From IMG/VR virus record IMGVR_UViG_3300033571_012669, positions 1 through 38,182 of that record: a stretch of 38,182 bases of DNA, one strand, 5' to 3'. Below are positions 1 to 6,394 of this stretch, piece after piece. Below the pieces are notes generated by a model. It saw nothing but the letters and a program-made list of their open reading frames with translations. It ran no database searches and had not been told where the DNA came from. How positions within the stretch are numbered: the first letter of the stretch is position 1; the number at the start of each line of letters is the position of its first letter. Made by a program: the position numbers and the translations under genes. The DNA comes from a virus.

Positions 1-1
1 T

Positions 2-86
2 GCGCTGGTCACGGCCGGGCCCGGGGTGACCAATGCCATGACGGGCATTGCGAATGCCCACGTGGCGCGCGCCTCGGTGCTGGTGC
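2..86 (+). CDS. Host thiamine-diphosphate enzyme fragment (acetolactate synthase-like), cut by the prophage
   Basis: Reading from base 2, the bases translate to a segment containing VTAGPGVTNAMTGIANAH. This matches the conserved N-terminal pyrimidine-binding region of acetolactate-synthase-type ThDP enzymes. The gene enters from outside the window and is interrupted at the prophage left end. The matching downstream half is not present beyond the right end, where a different gene lies. The exact substrate class cannot be told from 28 residues. Confidence 0.6.
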
Positions 87-130
87 TGAAGCGGCGCGCG
101 ATAAATGCCTCGAAAATTGCGCGATAAATG
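87..130 (+). repeat. Left terminal transposase-binding sites (two CGCGATAAATG copies)
   Basis: The terminus TGAA at 87-90 is followed by CGCGATAAATG at 97-107 and again at 120-130, an exact 23-bp period. The right end carries the same pair inverted at the same distances. Two end sites roughly two helical turns apart, in inverted orientation at both termini, fit a Mu-class transposase end. That the transposase gene at 24734 acts on them is inference. Confidence 0.85.
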
Positions 131-142
131 GAGCCTCGCGCC

Positions 143-158
143 TTTGCAACAGTTGAAA
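143..158 (+). repeat. Left subterminal inverted repeat
   Basis: TTTGCAACAGTTGAAA here matches, inverted, TTTCAACTATTGCAAA at 37985-38000 with 15 of 16 bases identical. The copies lie 56 bp and 95 bp inside their respective ends. This unequal spacing recalls the asymmetric inner sites of Mu attL/attR. The sequence differs from the terminal CGATAAA sites, so it may bind another protein. Confidence 0.6.
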
Positions 159-184
159 ACGAATTGTATCTGTTGCGGATCGCG

Positions 185-215
185 GACAAAAGAAAGGCCA
201 CCGAGGGGTGGCCTT
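185..215 (-). terminator. Rho-independent terminator at the end of the left arm
   Basis: A perfect 9-bp stem (AAGGCCACC 194-202 with GGTGGCCTT 207-215) encloses a 4-nt loop. On the minus strand it is followed by TCTTTTGT. It lies 22 bp past the last minus-strand gene (238-603) and just inside the left phage end, so it would stop late transcription before host DNA. The plus-strand side is T-rich too, so it may also block incoming host transcription. Confidence 0.8.
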
Positions 216-237
216 CTTCATTTCGTAGGGTTGATGG

Positions 238-603
238 TCAGGCGGCTTGCAGGGCTTCCTCGACGATTCCGCAATGAACCACGAAGCCCGTCAGGTAGGG
301 TAGTCCGCGCGGGATGCCATAGTCGCGGCTGGTGGCCTTGCCAATCTTCCAGCCCATCCATTTAGCGGTCGCGGCTTTGATGGCTTCCGACAGGGCTTGG
401 CCGACGATCAGGCCGTTCTGCACTTCATCGGCGAAGTGGCGACCGTAGCGGCTGTCGAGGAAAGCGCGGACGGTGTCGCCATCCTCGCCGGTTGCCTCGG
501 CGACCACGCTGACGGCCAGCGGCCATGCGGCGCTGGCGTGTTCGTTCATGGTTCCCCAAAAGCCCCAATCCTCGTTCTGTGTGGCTGGAATCGTGGCGCT
601 CAT
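238..603 (-). CDS. Conserved hypothetical phage protein, 121 aa
   Basis: The start is the ATG at 603, preceded by a GGAAGGGTGG stretch and overlapping the end of the upstream gene by ATGA. The protein starts MSATIPATQNEDWGFWG. It has a mixed alpha-type composition with a basic centre (AKWMGWKIGK) and no transmembrane segment. I recognise no functional domain. It is the last gene of the com-dam unit, just before the terminator, a position often filled by moron-type accessory genes. Confidence 0.6.
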   Translation of the reverse strand: MSATIPATQNEDWGFWGTMNEHASAAWPLAVSVVAEATGEDGDTVRAFLDSRYGRHFADEVQNGLIVGQALSEAIKAATAKWMGWKIGKATSRDYGIPRGLPYLTGFVVHCGIVEEALQAA

Positions 604-797
604 GCTGCACCACCCTTCCGGTCTGCGCGACCGGCCAAGTAAGCAGCTTCCAGCGCATCCTTGATCGCCCACACCGCCACTTCGGAAAAGTCCAGCCGGT
701 CGGAGTTGCGGGTTTCGAGGGTTTCAACGCCGAGCGTCTTGATGGCGATCTCGGTGATTTTTTGCCTTGCGGCGGCTGGTATGGTGGTGGCGCTCAT
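600..797 (-). CDS. DUF6900-like small protein, 65 aa
   Basis: The ATG at 797 has GGAG at good spacing. The segment LGVETLETRNSDRLDFSEVAVWAIKDALEAAYLAG resembles DUF6900, a small family found on plasmids and other mobile elements, with no known function. Its stop overlaps the next start by ATGA, so the two are probably coupled. The family call is from memory of the conserved ETRNSDRLDF motif. Confidence 0.6.
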   Translation of the reverse strand: MSATTIPAAARQKITEIAIKTLGVETLETRNSDRLDFSEVAVWAIKDALEAAYLAGRADRKGGAA

Positions 798-852
798 GGC
801 GTTCTCCGGTGTGGTTGCGATGACCCCATTCACGCGCTGTTCCGAGAGAACA

Positions 853-1710
853 TCAAGCCCTTTCTGCGGCTTTTGCCGCCCTCGGCGAAATCCACAAAAC
901 CTCGGTGCGGCGCTGGAGGCTGCCAGCCGCGTAGTGGGGTCGTTCCACCCGCTTCCAGCCCTTCAAGACGCGGTCGTAAAGGTCAGACGGGTAGCCTGCC
1001 AGTACCACCAGCCCCTTGACAGCTTTGAGCTGCTCCAGCAGAGCGAGGTGGCCTGCTTCGTCCAGTTCGCAGCGGTAGCCAGATTTCGAGCGCGTCGAGG
1101 GCATGTAGGGCGGATCGACGAAGAACAGGGTGTCCGGGCAGTCTTGCGCCCGGATGACATCGAGCGCAGACCGGCACTCGATGATGACGCCTTGCAGCCG
1201 CCGCGACACGGCCACGAGGCTGCGAGGGTAGGTCATCCACTCGTGGGCTTTGGAGTGCCCGCCAGTCCGATGCCTCGCGTCGGCGAACGTATTCTTCCGC
1301 ATGTTGAACAGGGCTTCGTGATGGAAGGCTTGGTAGGCACGGGTGATTGCCCGCTGCGCCCGGATAACGGGGTCGGCGCTGGCCTGAAACGCCAGCTCGA
1401 ACTCTCGACGGGCGTAGGGGGTGCGGCGCAGGCGTCGGATGAGTTCTTGGCACTTGGCTGGGTCTTGCACCACGCGGAAGATGCCGACGATTTCTTCATC
1501 CAGGTCGTTATAGACCTCGATCTTGCTGCGGGGCTTGCGGAGCAGGATGCTGGCTGCACCGCCAAACGGCTCGACATACACGCGGTGGGGCGGTAGGTGG
1601 CTCATCACCCACGGGGCGATGGCCCATTTCCCGCCGAAATAGCGCAGGAGCGCCCGCGTGGGCTGCTCGTTGCTACGTTGGGGTTTCTTTCGGTTCTGAC
1701 TGGTCACCAC
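853..1710 (-). CDS. dam: DNA adenine N6-methyltransferase, D12/Dam class
   Basis: This would transfer methyl from SAM to adenine N6 in phage DNA, probably protecting progeny from host restriction. The 285-aa protein has the D12-class SAM motifs RYFGGK (residues 23-28) and VEPFGGAAS (46-54), and the catalytic DPPY at 199-202. The start is GTG at 1710, with AAAGGAG 8 nt upstream. The gene begins 38 bp inside the preceding com-like gene, the same arrangement as com and mom in Mu, but with a methylase in place of Mom. Target sequence unknown; GATC would be a guess. Confidence 0.9.
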   Translation of the reverse strand: MVTSQNRKKPQRSNEQPTRALLRYFGGKWAIAPWVMSHLPPHRVYVEPFGGAASILLRKPRSKIEVYNDLDEEIVGIFRVVQDPAKCQELIRRLRRTPYARREFELAFQASADPVIRAQRAITRAYQAFHHEALFNMRKNTFADARHRTGGHSKAHEWMTYPRSLVAVSRRLQGVIIECRSALDVIRAQDCPDTLFFVDPPYMPSTRSKSGYRCELDEAGHLALLEQLKAVKGLVVLAGYPSDLYDRVLKGWKRVERPHYAAGSLQRRTEVLWISPRAAKAAERA

Positions 1711-1897
1711 GGCGACTACTCCTTTCAGGGGCAGGCGCTCCGTGACGCTCCGGTTGGGTTCTGACGCTCTTGGCGCTCATGGCGCTCTGGGCGTTCAGAT
1801 GATTTAGCGTTTTACAACGCGGACACTTGATGGCAAGACGGATGAATTCTCCCTCTGCCAGCTTGCGCGAGCAAGCCTCACATCGAATCTCTTTCAT
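1673..1897 (-). CDS. com: Com-like zinc-finger regulator of the modification gene
   Basis: The 74-aa protein starts MKEIRCEACSRKLAEGEF and continues with IKCPRCKTLNHL. The paired CxxC motifs form the small zinc finger of Mu Com, the translational activator that unfolds mom mRNA. It overlaps the methylase start by 38 bp, which suggests it controls translation of the methylase. The C-terminal tail (from about residue 40) is low complexity and basic. The ATG at 1897 is preceded by a weak AAGGGG, and it overlaps the upstream small ORF by ATGA. Confidence 0.8.
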   Translation of the reverse strand: MKEIRCEACSRKLAEGEFIRLAIKCPRCKTLNHLNAQSAMSAKSVRTQPERHGAPAPERSSRRGDQSEPKETPT

Positions 1898-2055
1898 GCG
1901 AACGAACCCCTTTTTTGCAAATCTCTTGCAAATTCTGTTAGGCTCGAACCGCCTGTGCACAGGTGGCGGGCCTTGCCGGTCTTGCAGGCTCGTTCTGCTT
2001 GGTTGGGGTTCCGTCCGGTGTTAGCGCACCGGGTGGGGTCGCCCGTCTTTTTCAC
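1894..2055 (-). CDS. Possible small gene, 53 aa, first in the com-dam unit
   Basis: A GTG at 2055 lies exactly 29 nt after the late element at 2085-2109, the same spacing as the other four late first genes. It opens a 53-residue frame starting MKKTGDPTRCANTGRNP. The frame ends by ATGA overlap with com. It has no Shine-Dalgarno, like the other late first genes. The composition is polar and basic with three cysteines, and no family is recognised. A longer in-frame ATG start at 2091 also exists. It could instead be a leader region for com. Confidence 0.4.
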   Translation of the reverse strand: MKKTGDPTRCANTGRNPNQAERACKTGKARHLCTGGSSLTEFARDLQKRGSFA

Positions 2056-2084
2056 GTTGGCAGTTTCGCTGCCTTCCCCACCTT

Positions 2085-2109
2085 GCGCCATTGAAGCGTT
2101 TTAGTTTCT
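2085..2109 (-). promoter_or_regulatory. Late promoter-like element for the com-dam unit
   Basis: On the minus strand this reads AGAAACTAAAACGCTT then CAATGGCGC. It matches the family at 9459, 18916, 21943 and 31151, and shares TAAAACGCTT with the endolysin copy. It overlaps the last codons of the reverse transcriptase gene (AGA AAC TAA). Its position before a DNA-modification gene parallels Pmom, one of the four C-activated late promoters of Mu. Activation by the Mor/C-like protein is inferred. Confidence 0.65.
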
Positions 2110-3132
2110 CGCTGGCCCGCGTGGCGGCTTCGTCGGGTAGAAGCGCCTGATCTTGGGAGAGATCAGCTTCACGAGGTCGGGATTGACCTCTTGGATCGTG
2201 CGCCACATGAAGCCGAGGGAATGGGTGTGCTTGGCGTGACCGAGGATGGACGTGACGCTCTCCAACTTGCCCTTTTTAACCGCACGCCGGAACTTGAACA
2301 GGCTGTATTTGCGGATGAACTTCTTGCTGCGCCACGTGCGATAGCCGACGAAATTCACGCCCCGCTTGGTCTTGGCCATCGTCCACTTCGACAGCTCAAG
2401 ATGTAGCTCATCGCGCAGGAAGGCTTCAATGCGCGCCTTGTAGTCGAGGCATTGCTCGCGGGTCAGGTTGAACAGGATGAAGTCATCCACATAGCGACAG
2501 TAGAGCTTGACCTTCAGCTCGCGCTTCACGAAATGGTCGAGCGCGTTCAGGTAGATCAGGGCATAGGTTTGTGAGAGCAGGTTGCCGATGGGGATACCAG
2601 TCGGCTCCGGCAGGTCGGCGAACAGCATCATCATGTCCACCAGCCGCTTGTCCTTGATCTTGCGCTCAATGAGCTTCCGCAGGATGGGACGGTCAATCCG
2701 GTAAAAGAACTTCCGCACGTCAAGCTTGATCAGGTAGCTGTCTGGGCCGCTTTCCCGTAGCGCAGCCTGCGCATAGTCAGAAGCGCAATGTGTGCCTTTG
2801 CCGAGCCGACACGCGAAGCTCTGGTCAATGAAGGCGCGCTCGAAAATCGGCCTGATGACGTGATAGATGGCGTGCTGTACCACGATATCGCCGAACCACG
2901 GCGCGCAAATTTCCCGTGCCTTCGGCTCATAGACGGTGAAGCGGTGGTAGCCGCGCACCGCGTAGCTGCCATCGTGGATGCGCCGATACAGCCAATCCAG
3001 CACCGCGCCCGCTCGCGTGTCGAACCAGTAGCACTGGCGGCGCAGACGCTTGCCGCGCCGCGCCTCGATATATGCGTTGTAGAGAGCCTCGCGCGTGAAG
3101 CACTGCTCGAACAAATTTCCATGCCGCTTCAT
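2101..3132 (-). CDS. Diversity-generating retroelement reverse transcriptase
   Basis: This enzyme copies the template-repeat RNA into cDNA with errors at adenines, so that variable-repeat sequence is replaced (mutagenic homing). The 343-aa protein shows the catalytic Asp of RT motif A in KLDVRKFF (about residue 138). It also has the DGR-type PIGNLLSQ (181-188, where other RTs have QGxxxSP), the active-site YVDD (214-217) and FVGYRTW (from 261). Length and motif order match the Bordetella phage BPP-1 RT. The start at 3132 (MKRHGNLFEQ) is preferred over an in-frame ATG at 3183 because BPP-1-type RTs begin this way. It lies directly downstream of the template repeat. Confidence 0.95.
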   Translation of the reverse strand: MKRHGNLFEQCFTREALYNAYIEARRGKRLRRQCYWFDTRAGAVLDWLYRRIHDGSYAVRGYHRFTVYEPKAREICAPWFGDIVVQHAIYHVIRPIFERAFIDQSFACRLGKGTHCASDYAQAALRESGPDSYLIKLDVRKFFYRIDRPILRKLIERKIKDKRLVDMMMLFADLPEPTGIPIGNLLSQTYALIYLNALDHFVKRELKVKLYCRYVDDFILFNLTREQCLDYKARIEAFLRDELHLELSKWTMAKTKRGVNFVGYRTWRSKKFIRKYSLFKFRRAVKKGKLESVTSILGHAKHTHSLGFMWRTIQEVNPDLVKLISPKIRRFYPTKPPRGPARN

Positions 3133-3443
3133 CGCTGCTCCGAAAAAATGGCCCCGCGCTGGTCTTCGGGCAAGCCCTACCAAAAAGCGCGGAGCCTCTA
3201 TGGAGTTCGCCGCCCTGCATCGCAGGACAGGCAGGACAACCTATCCCTATGGTTCCACTATTCCCTTTCGAGATTTGAGGGGGAAACCGCAGTCCGGGCG
3301 CGCGCCGACGTTGTTGTTAACATTCGTCCGTGGATTGTTGAGATTGCGCGCGAACACCCCGGCGGAAGCACCATTATTGTAGTTGCCACCGACCAGAGGC
3401 AGGCGTGGTCGTAGGTCGCCCTCCAAACACCACAATGGAGCCG
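3133..3443 (-). ncRNA. DGR template RNA region between avd and the RT gene
   Basis: This 311-bp interval carries the template repeat (3291-3405) plus flanks that in known DGRs form the RNA used by RT and Avd for cDNA priming. It contains an open frame (3247-3447, 66 aa) that starts by ATGA overlap with the avd stop and reads through the repeat in the same frame as the target gene (RLPLVGGNYNNGAS). That frame is probably a relic of target duplication. RNA ends and internal priming site cannot be read from the sequence. Confidence 0.75.
3291..3405 (-). repeat. DGR template repeat (TR)
   Basis: This 115-bp segment matches 4046-4160 (offset 755). Of 24 adenines (minus strand), 13 differ in the variable repeat; none of the other 91 positions differ. 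The adenines are concentrated in AAC/AAT and TAC codons that would encode GGNYNN, LNNPRTNVNNN. The 3' end carries a 14-bp G/C-only tract (3294-3307), as at the BPP-1 initiation-of-mutagenic-homing site. No hairpin like the one behind the variable repeat follows it. Confidence 0.97.
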
Positions 3444-3857
3444 TCATTTCTTCTGGCCTTCTTCTTTGGCATCGGCCAGTTCATGCCGTATCCAACCGCC
3501 GATCATGCGACCGAGGTCATCCACCAGCTTGCTGATCGCTTGCCAGCGGTGCGCCTCAACCTCTGCCGCATCACTTGCTGTGCGACCATCCGTGAACTTG
3601 AAATAGCCCAACTCATAGGCCAGAAACAACTGCATCCGCAGTTGCTCGTGCGCTATATCAAGCTGCGTGAGAGTCGTCTTCTTGTGGTATCGCTTTTGCC
3701 CCTCGGTGATGAGGTCGAACACTTCATACGCCGAGTTGCGGATTCTGTTGCAGAGTGCGTATTTTTCGTGGCGCGGAAAGTGGTTTAAGTAGACGTTGAG
3801 GAGCTTCGAAGTCTCGATGAACTTCCGCACCAATGCCGCCTCACGATCCACCGCCAT
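3444..3857 (-). CDS. avd: DGR accessory variability determinant (Avd), four-helix bundle
   Basis: The 137-aa protein is nearly all helical and has the features of the four-helix-bundle (23S IVP-like) family to which Avd belongs: basic, no transmembrane segment, a conserved AYELGYFKFTDG stretch. In BPP-1, Avd forms a pentameric basic barrel that binds RT and template RNA and is essential for cDNA synthesis. Here it sits between target gene and template repeat, the same order as in BPP-1. The ATG at 3857 is preceded by GAGGGGGTGG. The last codons overlap a frame running into the TR. Confidence 0.88.
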   Translation of the reverse strand: MAVDREAALVRKFIETSKLLNVYLNHFPRHEKYALCNRIRNSAYEVFDLITEGQKRYHKKTTLTQLDIAHEQLRMQLFLAYELGYFKFTDGRTASDAAEVEAHRWQAISKLVDDLGRMIGGWIRHELADAKEEGQKK

Positions 3858-3925
3858 TCAAGCCACCCCCTCTTTACAGAATCAGGCGGCATTTTATCGC
3901 GCATGACGTGCTTTCCGAAAGTGCG

Positions 3926-3947
3926 ACCGGGCGCTGATGCGCCCGGT
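3926..3947 (-). other. Perfect hairpin between target gene and avd
   Basis: ACCGGGCGC (3926-3934) and GCGCCCGGT (3939-3947) form a 9-bp perfect stem with a 4-nt loop. It lies in the 177-bp gap between target gene and avd. There is no T-run on either side, so it is a weak terminator at best; it may attenuate avd-RT expression or stabilise the upstream mRNA end. Role not determined. Confidence 0.5.
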
Positions 3948-4008
3948 AAACACCCGCTTGCCTACTCTTGCTGCCCTGACCTTGCGTCGGGGCTTGCTGC
4001 GGCCTGTG

Positions 4009-4032
4009 AGGGGGGCGCTATCGCACCCCCCT
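4009..4032 (-). promoter_or_regulatory. Hairpin/cruciform just downstream of the variable repeat
   Basis: On the minus strand AGGGGGGTGC, GATA and GCGCCCCCCT form a 10-bp stem (one G-T wobble) with a GATA tetraloop, 13 bp past the variable repeat. In BPP-1, a cruciform with a GRNA tetraloop downstream of VR enhances target recognition; GATA fits GRNA. No equivalent follows the TR. It overlaps nothing else, since the target gene stops at 4035. A transcription terminator role is less likely because no T-run follows. Confidence 0.7.
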
Positions 4033-4034
4033 TC

Positions 4035-5090
4035 CTAAGAAACATAGGCCGGGCGCGCGCCGACGTTGCTGTGAACATACGCCCGCGGACTGCTGAGATT
4101 GCGCGCGAACACCCCGGCGGAAGCACCATGAAGGCAGCTGCCACCGACCAGAGGCAGGCGCTCATCGGTCACGTCCAACCAGAAGCCATCACCGCCAAGG
4201 CCGGAGGACGCGACAGGGTAGAGCCCCAAGGACTTCGCAAGGGCCAATGCCGCTGCGCCGACCGGCGTACCGCCGGGGTTGGTCATGCCTTCAAAACTCG
4301 ATCCGGAGGCCCGTACCAGCGTGTAGTTGGTAGTGCCGGATGCCGCATACTTGATCGCATTGGCCGAGCCGGGAGCCACCAGTGTGCCATTGGAGCCGTC
4401 GATGGCCTTCCATAGCGCCGACGCCGCACCTTGGTCTTTGGTGTTGTCCGCCGCGTCGTTGTTCTGGATGATTTGAATTTCTCCAGCTTGCAGGCGCATA
4501 CCACCCACCCACTCCCAGATGTTGCCATTCAGGTCGGCGATGCCGCTGGGCTGGCCGTTATGCCTCCACGATGCCGGGCCTGCGCCGGTGTAGGACTTGC
4601 CATTGCCGGTCGCGCTGCCAATGGCACCACCATCAACGCGCGCTGCCGTTTCCCACGGAGAGCCGACATCTTGACCGTAGTTGTTGTTTCCGCGCGGCAT
4701 GGTGCCGTTCTTCCAGCACCACAGAGCGATAGCCGCCATTTCGGCAGACGTCATCATGTGCCAACCGGGGCCATTGGCTGCTGCCCAGCCACGGAAGGTA
4801 TCGAAGTTCGCGCTGGCGGTCGGCGACACGCCGGGGATAGACAGCAGGTTTCCATCCTTCTGGATACCGATGTGCTGCCCGATGAAGAGTTCGGACTTCT
4901 CGACGCCATTGACAATGAACGCCTCGTGAACGCCGGTACCGAGACTGGCGTCGATGTCCTGCTTGTTGAACTTCGGGATGACGTTCATGTAGCTCGGATG
5001 CCCCGCCGCTGTGTAGAGGACGGTGACAAGCCCGCCGGTCGCTGCCTCGACCGATGCGCGCAGATCGTCTTTGATGAAGATGGTGGTCAT
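4035..5090 (-). CDS. DGR target: variable tail protein with a C-type-lectin (FGE-like) fold
   Basis: Predicted receptor-binding tail-tip protein diversified by the DGR. The 351-aa protein has the formylglycine-enzyme/CLec signature GIADLNGNIWEW at 183-194. The C-terminal RLPLVGG...GASAGVFARNL...NVGARP is typical of DGR variable proteins. Residues about 311-349 are encoded by the variable repeat. Ten residues differ from the template-encoded ones, mostly at template Asn codons. It is not the Bordetella Mtd sequence, only the same fold class by inference. AGGAGAG precedes the ATG at 5090. It follows tail-fibre genes in the same direction and ends with avd, TR and RT downstream. Confidence 0.9.
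   Translation of the reverse strand: MTTIFIKDDLRASVEAATGGLVTVLYTAAGHPSYMNVIPKFNKQDIDASLGTGVHEAFIVNGVEKSELFIGQHIGIQKDGNLLSIPGVSPTASANFDTFRGWAAANGPGWHMMTSAEMAAIALWCWKNGTMPRGNNNYGQDVGSPWETAARVDGGAIGSATGNGKSYTGAGPASWRHNGQPSGIADLNGNIWEWVGGMRLQAGEIQIIQNNDAADNTKDQGAASALWKAIDGSNGTLVAPGSANAIKYAASGTTNYTLVRASGSSFEGMTNPGGTPVGAAALALAKSLGLYPVASSGLGGDGFWLDVTDERLPLVGGSCLHGASAGVFARNLSSPRAYVHSNVGARPAYVS
4046..4160 (-). repeat. DGR variable repeat (VR)
   Basis: Aligned base for base with the template 3291-3405. The 13 substitutions lie at 4048, 4069, 4073, 4079, 4082, 4086, 4090, 4093, 4130, 4132, 4133, 4135 and 4138; every one is opposite a template adenine. A 14-bp G/C-only tract (4049-4062) and a following hairpin mark the homing end. 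It forms the last coding part of the target gene and stops just before its stop codon. Confidence 0.97.
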
Positions 5091-5105
5091 GGTGCTATCT
5101 CTCCT

Positions 5106-5429
5106 TTAGTTGGCAGGCCACAGCGTGATGGCGATGCGGTTGGGGTCGAAGGCTACCGGCGTCATTACGATGCTCGGTTCGCCGGTTTGGGGGTCCACAT
5201 CGCCTTCGGTTTCGATGTAACGGCGGGCGGGAATCTCGATCTGCGCGAGAAACGCGCCAACGCCGCCTTCTTGCGCGATGCCGTCATTCGTGCGGATTTC
5301 GATGGTCGCTGCATCGTCGGCCTCGCGGTCGGCGGTGTTGATGGACACACCAGCTACGGTCACGACTGCGCCAGTAACGGAGAAGTCCGCCACGGCTTGA
5401 CCGGGCTGTTTCAGATGGATTTGCGGCAT
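5106..5429 (-). CDS. Small protein between tail fibre and DGR target, 107 aa
   Basis: The ATG at 5429 follows AAAGGAG at 7 nt. The sequence is rich in beta-strand patterns (VADFSVTGAVVTVAGVSINTADREADDAATIEIRT is the core, described here only in part). It has no signal peptide or membrane segment. I do not recognise a family. It sits between a tail fibre gene and the variable protein with short gaps, so it may be a fibre adaptor or a fold-assisting subunit for the variable protein. That role is inference from position only. Confidence 0.55.
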   Translation of the reverse strand: MPQIHLKQPGQAVADFSVTGAVVTVAGVSINTADREADDAATIEIRTNDGIAQEGGVGAFLAQIEIPARRYIETEGDVDPQTGEPSIVMTPVAFDPNRIAITLWPAN

Positions 5430-5449
5430 ATTCAAACTCCTTTCAAGGG

Positions 5450-6382
5450 TTAAGCGTTGAGGCGATTCACGCGATATCGCGCAACCACGTTGTCAGCGGC
5501 GGCGGCAAGCTGCACCGTGAAGCCGTTGTTGGCGCGACTGGACACCACGAGGCTCTTCGCGTCAGCCGGCGCTCCGTCAGCGGACAGCACATCGAAGGTG
5601 ATGTGGTAGGCCGCATCGGGCAGACCGGAGAGCTGCGGAGAAACCTGCGCAGGGCTGTTTACAGCGATGGGGAACTCGCTCTCCACGCGACGCACGTCGG
5701 TGAGCGTCACGCTGGCGAGATTGGGGTCTGTCGCATCGGTCGAACCGGCGGGCACCGTGAGGCTGTAGATGGTGATGCCGTTGTCCGGAACCGCCTGTCC
5801 GATGGCGGTTACCGCCAGCCGCCACTTGTTGTTCGCGTCCTGGTAGAGATAGGCATAGACGGTGACTGCACCGCTGCCCGTGTTGCTCGGAACAGACGCA
5901 GCATTGTTGCCATCCTCGACCGACAGAACTTGTCCTTTCGCAAAGCAGGTTCCACCCGCGATATTGAGGTTGCGCGCCGCCGTGGTGGACTTCGTGACCG
6001 TGCATCCAGTGACCACGCCTCGGTTCTTGATGGTCAGGATGCCTTCCTGCTGCGCGAACTGGTGCAGGGCGCGAACGCCCTTGTTGGCGACATTGGCTTG
6101 GTCAATGGCGAATTTCAGCGTCGCCATCATCGCGTCCTGCGTTTCCGGGCCAAGCGCCTCGGTCGCAGCGGCCATCTCGGTAATCCGCGCCGCCAGCGAT
6201 GTGGACGCGCCTTTGGCCGCATCCACATCATCGGCACGCGCCTTGAGGTACGCCGTGCGGTTGGCGAGTTGCTTGGCCTGCACGTTGGCGATGCCGTTTG
6301 CGCCGCCCAACACCGGGTCGGTGGTTTCGATTTGATAGACACCGGCTTCCCAAGCCGATCCGTTTTCAGTCACGTTTGCCAT
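5450..6382 (-). CDS. Tail fibre protein, 310 aa
   Basis: The N-terminal region carries the tail-fibre segment DPVLGGANGIANVQAKQLANR (about residues 22-42, quoted without its last residue elsewhere), found in many Mu/P2-type fibres. This is followed by a helical stretch with several Ala-rich heptads (45-110) and a beta-rich C-terminal half. AAAGGAG lies before the ATG. It is short for a complete fibre, so it may supply the base or shaft to which the downstream variable protein attaches. This would make the host-range apparatus a fibre plus a DGR-diversified tip. Confidence 0.75.
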   Translation of the reverse strand: MANVTENGSAWEAGVYQIETTDPVLGGANGIANVQAKQLANRTAYLKARADDVDAAKGASTSLAARITEMAAATEALGPETQDAMMATLKFAIDQANVANKGVRALHQFAQQEGILTIKNRGVVTGCTVTKSTTAARNLNIAGGTCFAKGQVLSVEDGNNAASVPSNTGSGAVTVYAYLYQDANNKWRLAVTAIGQAVPDNGITIYSLTVPAGSTDATDPNLASVTLTDVRRVESEFPIAVNSPAQVSPQLSGLPDAAYHITFDVLSADGAPADAKSLVVSSRANNGFTVQLAAAADNVVARYRVNRLNA

Positions 6383-6394
6383 GTAGGGGTCTCC

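Noticed and set aside
88-94. GAAGCGG just inside the left end also follows the right end (38096-38102), looking like a 7-bp target duplication
   Set aside because: At the left it lies within the symmetric phage terminus (between TGAA and the first CGATAAA site). At the right it encodes part of the host HFRF segment. The flanking genes differ, so a duplication is not expected.
3291-4160. Two near-identical 115-bp blocks read as a simple direct repeat or CRISPR remnant
   Set aside because: Only two copies, no spacer array, and all differences are at adenines of one copy; DGR template/variable repeats explain it fully.
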